A stretch of 64,000 bases of DNA, from the NCBI RefSeq assembly GCF_000011185.1, contig NC_002689.2:1116001-1180000 (forward strand), written 5' to 3'. The translations under genes and the position numbers were made by a program. The notes under the pieces were generated by a model. That model saw nothing but the letters and a program-made list of their open reading frames with translations, made no database searches and had not been told where the DNA came from. Positions 1 through 7,753 of the stretch are shown here, piece after piece. How positions within the stretch are numbered: the stretch's first letter is position 1; every line of letters begins with the position of its first letter. This stretch comes from Thermoplasma volcanium GSS1. GTDB taxonomy: Archaea; Thermoplasmatota; Thermoplasmata; Thermoplasmatales; Thermoplasmataceae.

Positions 1-39
1 CATACATAATATCTATATTCTCCAGCGTTCTGAATTTTC

Positions 40-741
40 ATGGCAACAGAGAGAGTATTAATAGCAGGTACTGGTGAAAACCTAGGCTACTTTACTGCAC
101 TAAACTTACTTAAGTCTGGGTTCAAAGTTAGTATTATTGCTAGAAATAAAGAGAAGCTTGAAAATATGGGTTCTGAACTCAGAAAATACGGTGACATCGA
201 GTATTTCGCAGTGGATTTATCTAAAAGAGAAGGACTTGCATCACTTAAGAAGCATTTTTCATCCTTAAATTACCAAATAAAAGGCGTAGTAGTTGAAGTT
301 GGTGGTTATGCTTCGGATTCCTTAGATTCTATAACTGCATTTGACCAAATGATCGAGGCAAATCTCAAAATTCCCATACTTGTGCTTAGTGCTATCAGTG
401 GAATGTTGGATAAAGGATCCTCAATTGTTTTCATCACCAGCGTTTTTGCTTCTAGGAAGATCGCAGAATCTTCAGTTTCGTATAGCCTTTCGAAAGCTGG
501 ATTAAATAGGCTAGTTGAAATTTCAGCGAAAATATTGAGGCAGAAAGGCATCAGGGTTAACGGTATTTCTACCTCAATCATATCCCAGAAGCCTCACGAT
601 AAAGATAAGATAGAATGGCAACCTGGAACACAAAATGTGGATCCGGAGCTTATTTCAAACGTGGTAGTATTCCTCATGAGCGATCTATCTCTTGGAGTAA
701 CAGGCAACATAATATACGTTGACAAGGGTTCATCCCTTTAA
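40..741 (+). CDS. short-chain dehydrogenase/reductase (SDR) family oxidoreductase
   Basis: A 233-residue single-domain Rossmann protein of normal SDR length. The cofactor loop GTGENLG is at residues 10-16, and the catalytic Ser-Tyr-Lys set is at S134, Y148 and K152 (YSLSK). This identifies an NAD(P)-dependent oxidoreductase of the 3-oxoacyl-ACP-reductase/enoyl-reductase-like branch. The substrate cannot be read from sequence. The start is the first ATG, with an A/T-rich TATA-like run about 25 nt upstream, as expected for a leaderless message. It converges on an MFS transporter with a 34-bp gap. The family call is firm; the reaction is open. Confidence 0.85.
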   Translation: MATERVLIAGTGENLGYFTALNLLKSGFKVSIIARNKEKLENMGSELRKYGDIEYFAVDLSKREGLASLKKHFSSLNYQIKGVVVEVGGYASDSLDSITAFDQMIEANLKIPILVLSAISGMLDKGSSIVFITSVFASRKIAESSVSYSLSKAGLNRLVEISAKILRQKGIRVNGISTSIISQKPHDKDKIEWQPGTQNVDPELISNVVVFLMSDLSLGVTGNIIYVDKGSSL

Positions 742-775
742 GATCGTATTTCGTTTTTCCATCGAATTTCGAAGA

Positions 776-1951
776 TCATGATGGCTTGTATTTGAGAGTA
801 AAAGCAAGGACTGCCGATACGAATTCCATAGCCAAAACGATAGAGACGCCCAGAATTAAAGTTGACTGCCTGAGAAAAGCAGTACCCAAAAATACTGGGA
901 TTACGGCAACGCCAGCGTTGCTTGCAACACTAAACATAGCAGTTGAAAGACCTGCCTTATCCGGACTACTTGCATAATACGTAACGGATGTCATGGCCAT
1001 TGACCAGTATGCATTTCCGAAGAACCCAAAAATGAAGTACGAAACGGCTATTGCCGAAAGTAATCTTGTTAGCGATATCAATATTGCAAGGATAGATATG
1101 GAAAAGAAGGAAAGAAGACCAGAAACTATCAAACCAATTTTCAAACCTCCGTATTTACCAAAAATAAGGGGGAGAAGAACGGCTCCAAACGCTGATCCAA
1201 CGAACGCAAGTCCGCCGAAGATGCCTGCATAGTTCAGGGCCTGCAAATGGTTTATATTGTGCATTATTAGCACCGATGCGGCTATGCTTGAGAACATAAC
1301 CGACATAGAAGCTATGCTAAGTCCAACGTACCAGTTCTTCACCATCCCAACACTGAAAGATCCTTTAAGGCTCCTGGCCCTATAGTACCTAGGGAACGAA
1401 GAGTGCATGGAAGCGATCAATACAAGGGATATGGCGGACAAAATAGCTGGAACTATCAAAGTAAACTTTAGACCAAAATGTTCCTCAAGCCCTGGTGCGG
1501 TGAATGATCCCACCGCCATACCGAAGAACAATAATCCGACACTGATCCCTATCACAGTATGTGCACTTTTTGGAGATATAGAATCAGCAACGCTGCCAAC
1601 GGGAGCCATAGCAAGGGGATAGCCAACAGCAGCAATGACTGAAAAAGAGAAGAAAAGATCGAATCTGTTGACAAATGCACGTACTGTTAAGCCCACAAAA
1701 GTTAGAATTGCAGAAGCTAATAAAGAATTGTAAACATTTCGAACTGCTGATATGTATCCTGCAACAAGACCGAATATAACCATCGCATATCCATAGAGCG
1801 TAATTATAAATATTACGAGAGATGTCTGGACATTAAGGGATTGTACAATTGATGGGACGAGTGGAGAAAGAATAAACCAGCCCATACCTATTGCAAATAG
1901 CATAATCCAGTATGAGACAAGTGGAGCATAGGCCTTTGTCGAGGATGCCAT
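776..1951 (-). CDS. major facilitator superfamily transporter
   Basis: A 391-residue, very hydrophobic protein with about twelve membrane spans and a longer polar loop near the middle (around residues 185-200), which is the usual 6+6 MFS layout. An A motif is only weakly recognisable after span 2 (GYISAVRN). No signal peptide or extra domain is visible. The ATG start lies about 25 nt downstream of a TATA-like TATAAATATA element, fitting a leaderless transcript. The gene stands alone, convergent with the SDR gene and upstream of tRNA-Leu on the other strand. The transported compound is unknown. Confidence 0.82.
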   Translation of the reverse strand: MASSTKAYAPLVSYWIMLFAIGMGWFILSPLVPSIVQSLNVQTSLVIFIITLYGYAMVIFGLVAGYISAVRNVYNSLLASAILTFVGLTVRAFVNRFDLFFSFSVIAAVGYPLAMAPVGSVADSISPKSAHTVIGISVGLLFFGMAVGSFTAPGLEEHFGLKFTLIVPAILSAISLVLIASMHSSFPRYYRARSLKGSFSVGMVKNWYVGLSIASMSVMFSSIAASVLIMHNINHLQALNYAGIFGGLAFVGSAFGAVLLPLIFGKYGGLKIGLIVSGLLSFFSISILAILISLTRLLSAIAVSYFIFGFFGNAYWSMAMTSVTYYASSPDKAGLSTAMFSVASNAGVAVIPVFLGTAFLRQSTLILGVSIVLAMEFVSAVLAFTLKYKPS

Positions 1952-2191
1952 TCTTTCATAATCGTCTCATTGTATATTTATAGATTGTGACGTATATTGT
2001 TCTGCCCGAAAAATAAATAATTCACCTCATTCTTTGGCAAATCATATGAAAAATATCCAATGATTTTGCCTGTGTATCCAACTTTATTTTCATTTCCAAA
2101 GTTAATGTATTCGTATCGTCTCTAAAATATCTTGTTCAATCCGTCTACGTCAATGTAAAAAATTCTTATGCTTTGACACGATGCGGTGGAT

Positions 2192-2276
<85 letters not shown>

Positions 2277-2430
2277 TTGCTAAATTTTGGTTATTCTTTG
2301 TTAAAATAACACCTAAAGCTTTGGGACAATTGCAATAGTTCTCAGCAAACTGATCTTAGTAACAGTTTATCGAAGCTGATTCACTTCAAAAATCTAGGAA
2401 CATTAATATCGCATAAGAGTATGCAGACAC

Positions 2431-2709
2431 ATGGCATTCCCTGGTGGTAATTTTCCCCCTGACGGAGAACTAATAGAGTTTGAAACTGAAGAAGAACCTA
2501 AATGGATAACGGTTAAGCTGAAGGACGGATCAATACTCCAAATAAAAATGGAGATTGTCTCTATATTAAGGAATGGTAACGATCCTAATACTGGCATACC
2601 AAACTACATGATACAGGCGACAAACATAATCAGGCTTGTTAAAGTACCGAAAGAACTTATAGTTAAGCCAAAAAAGAGTAATGAAGGCGGACAACCACTT
2701 TATAGATAA
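2431..2709 (+). CDS. small uncharacterised protein (92 aa)
   Basis: I do not recognise this family. The 92-residue product is mostly beta-strand-like, with an acidic patch at residues 15-22 (ELIEFETEEEP) and an Lys-rich tail, and has no membrane segment. It looks like a small soluble beta-barrel or binding protein. A TATA-like ATTAATATC lies about 25 nt before the ATG, a good leaderless promoter, so I believe it is expressed. It converges on the PCNA gene, with a 14-bp gap. Confidence 0.7.
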   Translation: MAFPGGNFPPDGELIEFETEEEPKWITVKLKDGSILQIKMEIVSILRNGNDPNTGIPNYMIQATNIIRLVKVPKELIVKPKKSNEGGQPLYR

Positions 2710-2723
2710 AATTTTAGCCTGTG

Positions 2724-3464
2724 TTATTGCTCCATTCTCGGAGCAAGCAGGAACAACCCTTTAATTTTAGCTGATGGGTTTTGATCAAGGTAAAACTCTA
2801 TAGAAAGCGGATAATCATCTCTGAAGCTTATTTTTAAGCTATCGGCTGAAGATACTGCTTTGATGAACTTCAATAGGTACTCGAGCGGATAGGAGCTCTT
2901 TATAGTATCGGAGCAGGATAAATCTGAAAGCATATCCTTTGGAAGTACCATTTCTGATTCTTCGGATTCGGAGTGAGAGGTTGCTCTGAATCCCTCGGAG
3001 GAGAGTACAAATCTTATGGAATCAGAGATGTCCTCAGCCGCCCTCAACCCACGTTCAAAATCAGATCTCTTTATTATTGCATAATACTCAGAGGCAATAT
3101 TTGGTATCTTTGGCGTTACGATAGTAGATGGATCCAACAGTGAGACGCTTTTACTTATATTTCCAAGGTCGAACTTGAGTTTCTCTTTGTCTTTCGTTAT
3201 ACCCACATTTTCAGAAGAGTTCGCGAGTCTTATCACAGACTTTAGCCTGTCTATGTCCAATGCTATTTCTTCTGTACCATCTGATCGAAATTCGCTGAAT
3301 ACTTCTTTTGGAACTTCAAGCCTTATCATCGCGACGTGAGCTGGATCGACCGCAGTAACGCTCATGCCGTTCTCGTCCACTTTGAATTTAGCCTCTGACA
3401 CTATAGTACTGAGCAGATCCGTAATCTCCTTAAGGTTTCTAACCGAAATATTCATTCTAATCAT
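2724..3464 (-). CDS. pcn: DNA polymerase sliding clamp PCNA
   Basis: The product has the two-domain clamp fold of archaeal PCNA at about 246 residues. It has the central VDPAHVAMIRLEV segment in domain 1, the interdomain region around PSTIVTPKIPNI, and a C-terminal LAPRMEQ tail that contacts PIP-box partners. It encircles DNA as a trimer and tethers polymerases, FEN1, ligase and RFC-loaded factors. The frame is open from an ATG at 3494, but PCNA similarity starts at the ATG at 3464 (MIRMNISV) or 3455. A weak GGTG motif sits just upstream of 3464, so I chose that one. Confidence 0.93.
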   Translation of the reverse strand: MIRMNISVRNLKEITDLLSTIVSEAKFKVDENGMSVTAVDPAHVAMIRLEVPKEVFSEFRSDGTEEIALDIDRLKSVIRLANSSENVGITKDKEKLKFDLGNISKSVSLLDPSTIVTPKIPNIASEYYAIIKRSDFERGLRAAEDISDSIRFVLSSEGFRATSHSESEESEMVLPKDMLSDLSCSDTIKSSYPLEYLLKFIKAVSSADSLKISFRDDYPLSIEFYLDQNPSAKIKGLFLLAPRMEQ

Positions 3465-3627
3465 ATCTAACACCACAGTAACAACTGCCTGCAATCAAAG
3501 CAGCACAATTCACCATTCAACTCGAAGAGATACATTGTATCTTATTAATTTTTGCTGAATTATCTATGCACAACATTTATATGTAATCACAATGTCTGGA
3601 GGTTATTGTTTGAAAAGAATTAGCGTC

Positions 3628-4467
3628 TCAACCGCTGTTTCGATCCTTCTTCTTTATAGGCTTCGACGTCTTAATGACGAAGTATACCATAAGCAAAATA
3701 ATAACCGATATCAAAAGAAACTGAAGATTGAAGGATTCAGAAACGTTGACCACGTAGACTGCTGCGACACCAATTATCGATCCGTAGAATATGGAGAACG
3801 CGAATGAACGTATCCTGTCTATCGATCGATTTCCGTTCATATAGGATCTTACTATTATGGAGGCTAAAGAAATGATGAAGGCTGCAATCAACTCACTATT
3901 TATGGGCACTGCAAAGGTTGCGAGCGGTAAGCTATACTCATACCCATAAAATACAAGGGTGAATAGGGCCTCGTATTCCATAAGCTCAACATAGAAGAAG
4001 GATGTAAAAAATGGGTATCCGGTAATGGACTGCACCGTGAGTGCCGCAAGCAGATCAAGCGTACTGAGTGTAGAAAAAGCCATAAGTGTTATTACTGAGT
4101 ATAGCTTAGTAGCGAATATTCCCTCTACCAAAGTTATAACAGCAACTGCAAGTGATATCGAAACCATAAATGGTTCGTTTAGCTGCGTTGCAAGTACGTA
4201 ATATTTATTTTTAACAAGGCCTTCACGAAGGAGCAGCCCTATAATAATGGAAGCCGAGACGACAAGTACAGCTATTGGGTATACTAGATCCATAAACGGT
4301 TTCCGAAGTATTCTCCTTATAAAAGGAGCAGCTGAAAATATGAGGAATACCGCAATATTAGCGTAAATGTACGTCCTTGGCATCACGTAAAGAAGAATTG
4401 CCAGTGGTGGTGCCATTACTCCAATGTTTACAACAATGGCCCATTTTCCATAGTCAGCGTACGCCAT
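3628..4467 (-). CDS. polytopic membrane protein, last gene of the MoxR operon
   Basis: A 279-residue protein with roughly eight hydrophobic spans and a basic C-terminal tail (KPIKKKDRNSG). It has no recognisable catalytic domain. It starts directly after the DUF58 stop codon (4468), so it is almost certainly translated from the same message. In many MoxR-DUF58 loci this position is taken by a membrane protein with a transglutaminase or DUF4129 domain. I see neither here, so it is better described as an uncharacterised membrane partner. Confidence 0.75.
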   Translation of the reverse strand: MAYADYGKWAIVVNIGVMAPPLAILLYVMPRTYIYANIAVFLIFSAAPFIRRILRKPFMDLVYPIAVLVVSASIIIGLLLREGLVKNKYYVLATQLNEPFMVSISLAVAVITLVEGIFATKLYSVITLMAFSTLSTLDLLAALTVQSITGYPFFTSFFYVELMEYEALFTLVFYGYEYSLPLATFAVPINSELIAAFIISLASIIVRSYMNGNRSIDRIRSFAFSIFYGSIIGVAAVYVVNVSESFNLQFLLISVIILLMVYFVIKTSKPIKKKDRNSG

Positions 4468-5769
4468 TCACTCACCCATGTTAGTCATCTTAGCATAAAT
4501 GTAAGCTGAAACTAGCTTTCTGTAAAGATCCTTCCTGCCGCAAACATCTGAACGAAAACCCCTTGACTTGATAACTGAGGCAATAGCTTTTGAAATAGCG
4601 TATTGTCTTGTAAATAGCGTATACCTTAATGTCATGTTCTCCGTGCCATCAACTATGAATTCGTACGGATTCAGGACAAAAAACATCGCCTTGTAGCCTT
4701 TTAGGTCCTCTAAGCCTCTCATAATGTTGTCGGTCGAAGAAAAAGAAGATATGATCATTATCAAGGTGCTTTTCTTGACCTTTTTCTTTGTATCTTGTAC
4801 TATGTTGACAAAGTCGAACTTCCCAGCAGGCCTTATCCCGGATACTACTTTCTCAAGATCCTCCACAGGCCTTGCAGTCCTTGAGGGCTTTATGTAATAC
4901 TCAAAAGCGCTCGAAGAAATCATAAATCCAACTCCATCTTGGTTTTTCCTTATTTTGTAAGAGGTCTTTAGAACATCAGATATTACGGTATCAAACATCC
5001 TTATACCATCGTGGCCATGATTCATTCCAATACCGTAATCCACCACAAATAACACGTCTATGATCCTTTCTTCTTCCATTTGCTTGACGTAAAGATCGTC
5101 TCCCCTCGTCCTCCCGAACCTGGACCATGCTACGTATCTTATTTCATCACCTGGGTAATATTCACGCAACGAAAGAAAGTCGTAGCCTTCGCCAGCCTTT
5201 TTATTATAATGCACTCCAGTATAGTACAGCATGTTGCTGAGCCTTTCGCTCCTTGCTGCCATAGTCTCAGAGAGAGAAGGAGCTACTTTGAGATCAACGC
5301 TCTTCGAAACTTCTAAACGCTCTATAGCTAGTTTCATCCCATCTTCAGTATATATTGAAACTGGACCCAACACATAGTTCCCTATCGTAGTTGGTTCTAT
5401 TACAAACGACTTTTCAACGCGTTCATACGGCCCAAGTGTTAGAAAATTTTCGTAATCCCCTGTAAGCTTAAATGTATCTGAGGTATAAACATAGTAGTGA
5501 AATGACACTACACCATTGTTTTTATTGAGAAATGATACAAAAACGTTGTGCTTGGAATACTTCCTAACTTTTTCAGATCCTACTCGTAAATCGACCTCTA
5601 CGTTGGGAAGATACCTGCGGGACGAAAGATTGAATATAAGTATATCCGATGTAAATACGAAGAAAAGTATAAAAGAGAATATTATATAATATTTATAGCC
5701 TAATATAATTGATTCGAAAATGTTGTAGATCGTAGCGCTGATTATCAAATACCCTATTTTCCTTATCAT
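4468..5769 (-). CDS. DUF58 domain protein (MoxR-associated, vWA-like)
   Basis: A 433-residue protein. Two hydrophobic spans occupy residues 5-45. A beta-rich region follows, and then the DUF58 hallmark REYYPGDEIRYVAW at about 202-215 and DLYVKQMEEER at 225-235. Next comes a vWA-like strand ending in D244; its metal-binding motif (DYGIG) is degenerate. DUF58 proteins are the usual partners of MoxR ATPases and are thought to dock the ATPase on client proteins. The start overlaps the moxR stop by 4 nt (ATGA), indicating translational coupling. The family call is firm; the client is inferred to be the surface protein encoded at the head of the operon. Confidence 0.88.
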   Translation of the reverse strand: MIRKIGYLIISATIYNIFESIILGYKYYIIFSFILFFVFTSDILIFNLSSRRYLPNVEVDLRVGSEKVRKYSKHNVFVSFLNKNNGVVSFHYYVYTSDTFKLTGDYENFLTLGPYERVEKSFVIEPTTIGNYVLGPVSIYTEDGMKLAIERLEVSKSVDLKVAPSLSETMAARSERLSNMLYYTGVHYNKKAGEGYDFLSLREYYPGDEIRYVAWSRFGRTRGDDLYVKQMEEERIIDVLFVVDYGIGMNHGHDGIRMFDTVISDVLKTSYKIRKNQDGVGFMISSSAFEYYIKPSRTARPVEDLEKVVSGIRPAGKFDFVNIVQDTKKKVKKSTLIMIISSFSSTDNIMRGLEDLKGYKAMFFVLNPYEFIVDGTENMTLRYTLFTRQYAISKAIASVIKSRGFRSDVCGRKDLYRKLVSAYIYAKMTNMGE

Positions 5770-6734
5770 TTTGGATACGGCGTTTCAGATACTACTTTAT
5801 CTACGATTCTCTTGACGATATTTTTGATGTCATCTGTTTCATCAACCACTGCTTCCGGCTTTAGTATGAGCCTATGATTTAGTATTTCGAATGCCATATA
5901 CAGTATATCCTCTGGAATAACATAGCTTCTACCGCTTATGAGGGCATTTGCCCTTGCAGCCTTTATGTATTTAGAGGTTGTTCTCGGGCTTGCACCCAGA
6001 TATACAAGTTCGTCTTCTCTCGTCTTTCTCATAAGATCAACGATGTATTCTTTGATCTCATCAGATACGTACACATTATCAACTTCTGACCTGAAGTGCA
6101 TTATTTCGTCCGGTAGAAGGACTATTGATGGATCCTCCGAATTTCCCATTGAATTCAATATGTTGATCTCGTCTTCACGGCTTGGGTAATCAAGATAATA
6201 TCTGAAAAGGAACCTATCCATAAGGGCCTCCGCTAGCGGAAAAGTACCTTCCTGCTCTACTGGATTCTGAGTCGCAATGACAAAGAAAGGCTTAGGGAGA
6301 GAATGTGTTTCACCACCTACAGTTACGTGAACTTCCTCCATGGCCTCCAGAAGGGCAGACTGCACCTTCGGAGGTGTTCTGTTAATTTCGTCTGCCAAAA
6401 CAACGTTGGCAAAGAGGGGACCTTCCTTGAATTCCATCTTCCTAGACTCTATGTTGAACATTATGGTACCGGTAATATCAGAAGGAAGCATATCCGGAGT
6501 GAACTGTATCCTCTTGAATTCCATTTTTGTATGCCTTGCAAACTCGTTTGCAAGCATGGTCTTTGCTAGGCCCGGTACCCCTTCAAGAAGTATGTGGTTG
6601 CCTGTGAGGAGGGCTATAAACATAAACCTAACGATTCTTCTAGATCCAATAACTCTTTTTCCTATACTTTCTTCTATGCTTACTACAGTATTTCTAAGAT
6701 CCTCAAGCTCACTAGTACTTTCCACCCACACCAC
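5766..6734 (-). CDS. moxR: MoxR family AAA+ ATPase
   Basis: A 322-residue AAA+ ATPase. Walker A is EGVPGLAKTM at 51-60 (Lys58). Walker B is VVLADE at 111-116, followed by the MoxR-typical NRTPPKVQSALLEAMEE. Sensor 1 lies in ATQNPVEQEG (154-163), with the lid domain behind it. MoxR proteins act as chaperones that mature or insert cofactors into envelope protein complexes. The start is one of three closely spaced GTG codons (6734, 6731, 6725) inside the end of the upstream gene. The DUF58 partner follows with a 4-nt overlap. Confidence 0.93.
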   Translation of the reverse strand: MVWVESTSELEDLRNTVVSIEESIGKRVIGSRRIVRFMFIALLTGNHILLEGVPGLAKTMLANEFARHTKMEFKRIQFTPDMLPSDITGTIMFNIESRKMEFKEGPLFANVVLADEINRTPPKVQSALLEAMEEVHVTVGGETHSLPKPFFVIATQNPVEQEGTFPLAEALMDRFLFRYYLDYPSREDEINILNSMGNSEDPSIVLLPDEIMHFRSEVDNVYVSDEIKEYIVDLMRKTREDELVYLGASPRTTSKYIKAARANALISGRSYVIPEDILYMAFEILNHRLILKPEAVVDETDDIKNIVKRIVDKVVSETPYPK

Positions 6735-7224
6735 CAGCTACTACAATATCATACTTTAGTTTCCCCAACCTAGCGTATATTCTTACTATTTCCTCAAAGA
6801 GTTCCTCCTTTTTTACAGCGGCTCTTTTCCTGCGCCTAGTAATTGAAGAATGGGACATGGCATCGTACTTCCGATACATCTTAAGGAGGTGCTTGTAAGA
6901 AGATAATATGTTATCCGCGTAATCGAGTTCCCTCTCTATTAACCTGAGGTAGTAGTCTATATCATTATTCTTTACATGGGGATATTCAGTACTTATATAA
7001 TCATTCGGCGTTTGGAAACTCTCCCTCTTCTGTTGTTCAGATGGATAGTCATCCGGTACAGCTTTTTTAGAATATCTTTTAACCAGAAAAACCATAATGA
7101 ATAGTAGAACTACAGGTATCAAAAATCTAAAAATCAGCAAGGGGTATGCAATAAGATTAGAAAAAAATAAATTAAGTATTGACGTTCTCAGACCCCTCCT
7201 TCTCGAAGTATAACTTCGCAACAT
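6712..7224 (-). CDS. single-span membrane protein of the MoxR operon
   Basis: I do not recognise a family. One strong membrane span (about residues 25-50) is followed by a cytoplasmic-looking basic segment (VKRYSKK), a polar linker, and a C-terminal helical region rich in Lys/Arg/Glu (about 85-165). It overlaps moxR by 23 nt. The nominal ATG at 7224 lies 53 nt inside the preceding gene, so the true start may be a TTG or another codon nearer the membrane span. DUF4129-like proteins occupy a similar position in other MoxR loci, but I cannot confirm that domain. Confidence 0.68.
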   Translation of the reverse strand: MLRSYTSRRRGLRTSILNLFFSNLIAYPLLIFRFLIPVVLLFIMVFLVKRYSKKAVPDDYPSEQQKRESFQTPNDYISTEYPHVKNNDIDYYLRLIERELDYADNILSSYKHLLKMYRKYDAMSHSSITRRRKRAAVKKEELFEEIVRIYARLGKLKYDIVVAGGVGGKY

Positions 7225-7753
7225 CCATATAGTTGTATATTCCCATCAGGTCCTCCAGTATTTTTTCAGTATTCTCAATGTCCTTATCTGAATACTTTGC
7301 AACTTCGTAGAAATCCAAATAAAATTCTGAGAGCTTTGCAAAACATGCTAATCTTGGTTCTGAATTTCCCAAATCCAAGCTGTCTAATCTCTGCCTTATC
7401 AATTTTCCATCAACGTAAGCCTCTTCCGAAAGCTTAATACCAAGGCTCGAAAGCACATTAATTATAAAATCTCTGTTTCCTTTGTAGTTCACGGATAGAC
7501 CGAAATATTTGACATAATCATCCTTCACACTGTTGTAACTGTCAATAATCGCAGATTTTATGTCGCCTTCTGTTATTTTTTTCCTTGCCTTTACTATGAC
7601 AGGGACATCACCAACAGTTTTAACTTTAATTACAGTCTTGACCTCTTCTTTAGGCTTCTTCTTTATAAACGAAAAGACTGATCTCTTCTTTTTTGGTACT
7701 GAATCAAAATTTATCTGATCTTTTTTAGTATCTGATTTCTCCTCCTCAGCCAC
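7172..7753 (-). CDS. uncharacterised soluble protein of the MoxR operon (193 aa)
   Basis: A Lys/Glu-rich 193-residue protein with no signal peptide or membrane span. The N-terminal ~45 residues are low-complexity and basic (KKKRSVFSFIKKKPKEE). The rest is predicted helical, with repeated acidic/hydrophobic patterning that could form a helical bundle or TPR-like fold. Its ATG overlaps the stop of the 913-residue surface-protein gene by one base, so the two are coupled. Function is unknown. From position it is likely a cytoplasmic adaptor between the MoxR ATPase and its membrane partners. Confidence 0.7.
   Translation of the reverse strand: MAEEEKSDTKKDQINFDSVPKKKRSVFSFIKKKPKEEVKTVIKVKTVGDVPVIVKARKKITEGDIKSAIIDSYNSVKDDYVKYFGLSVNYKGNRDFIINVLSSLGIKLSEEAYVDGKLIRQRLDSLDLGNSEPRLACFAKLSEFYLDFYEVAKYSDKDIENTEKILEDLMGIYNYMDVAKLYFEKEGSENVNT

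Noticed and set aside
1407-1622. plus-strand frames inside the MFS gene
   Set aside because: Complementary shadows of a clear membrane protein.
3592-3807. 71-codon plus-strand frame opposite the 279-residue membrane protein
   Set aside because: It lies antisense to a well-supported operon gene and has irregular composition.
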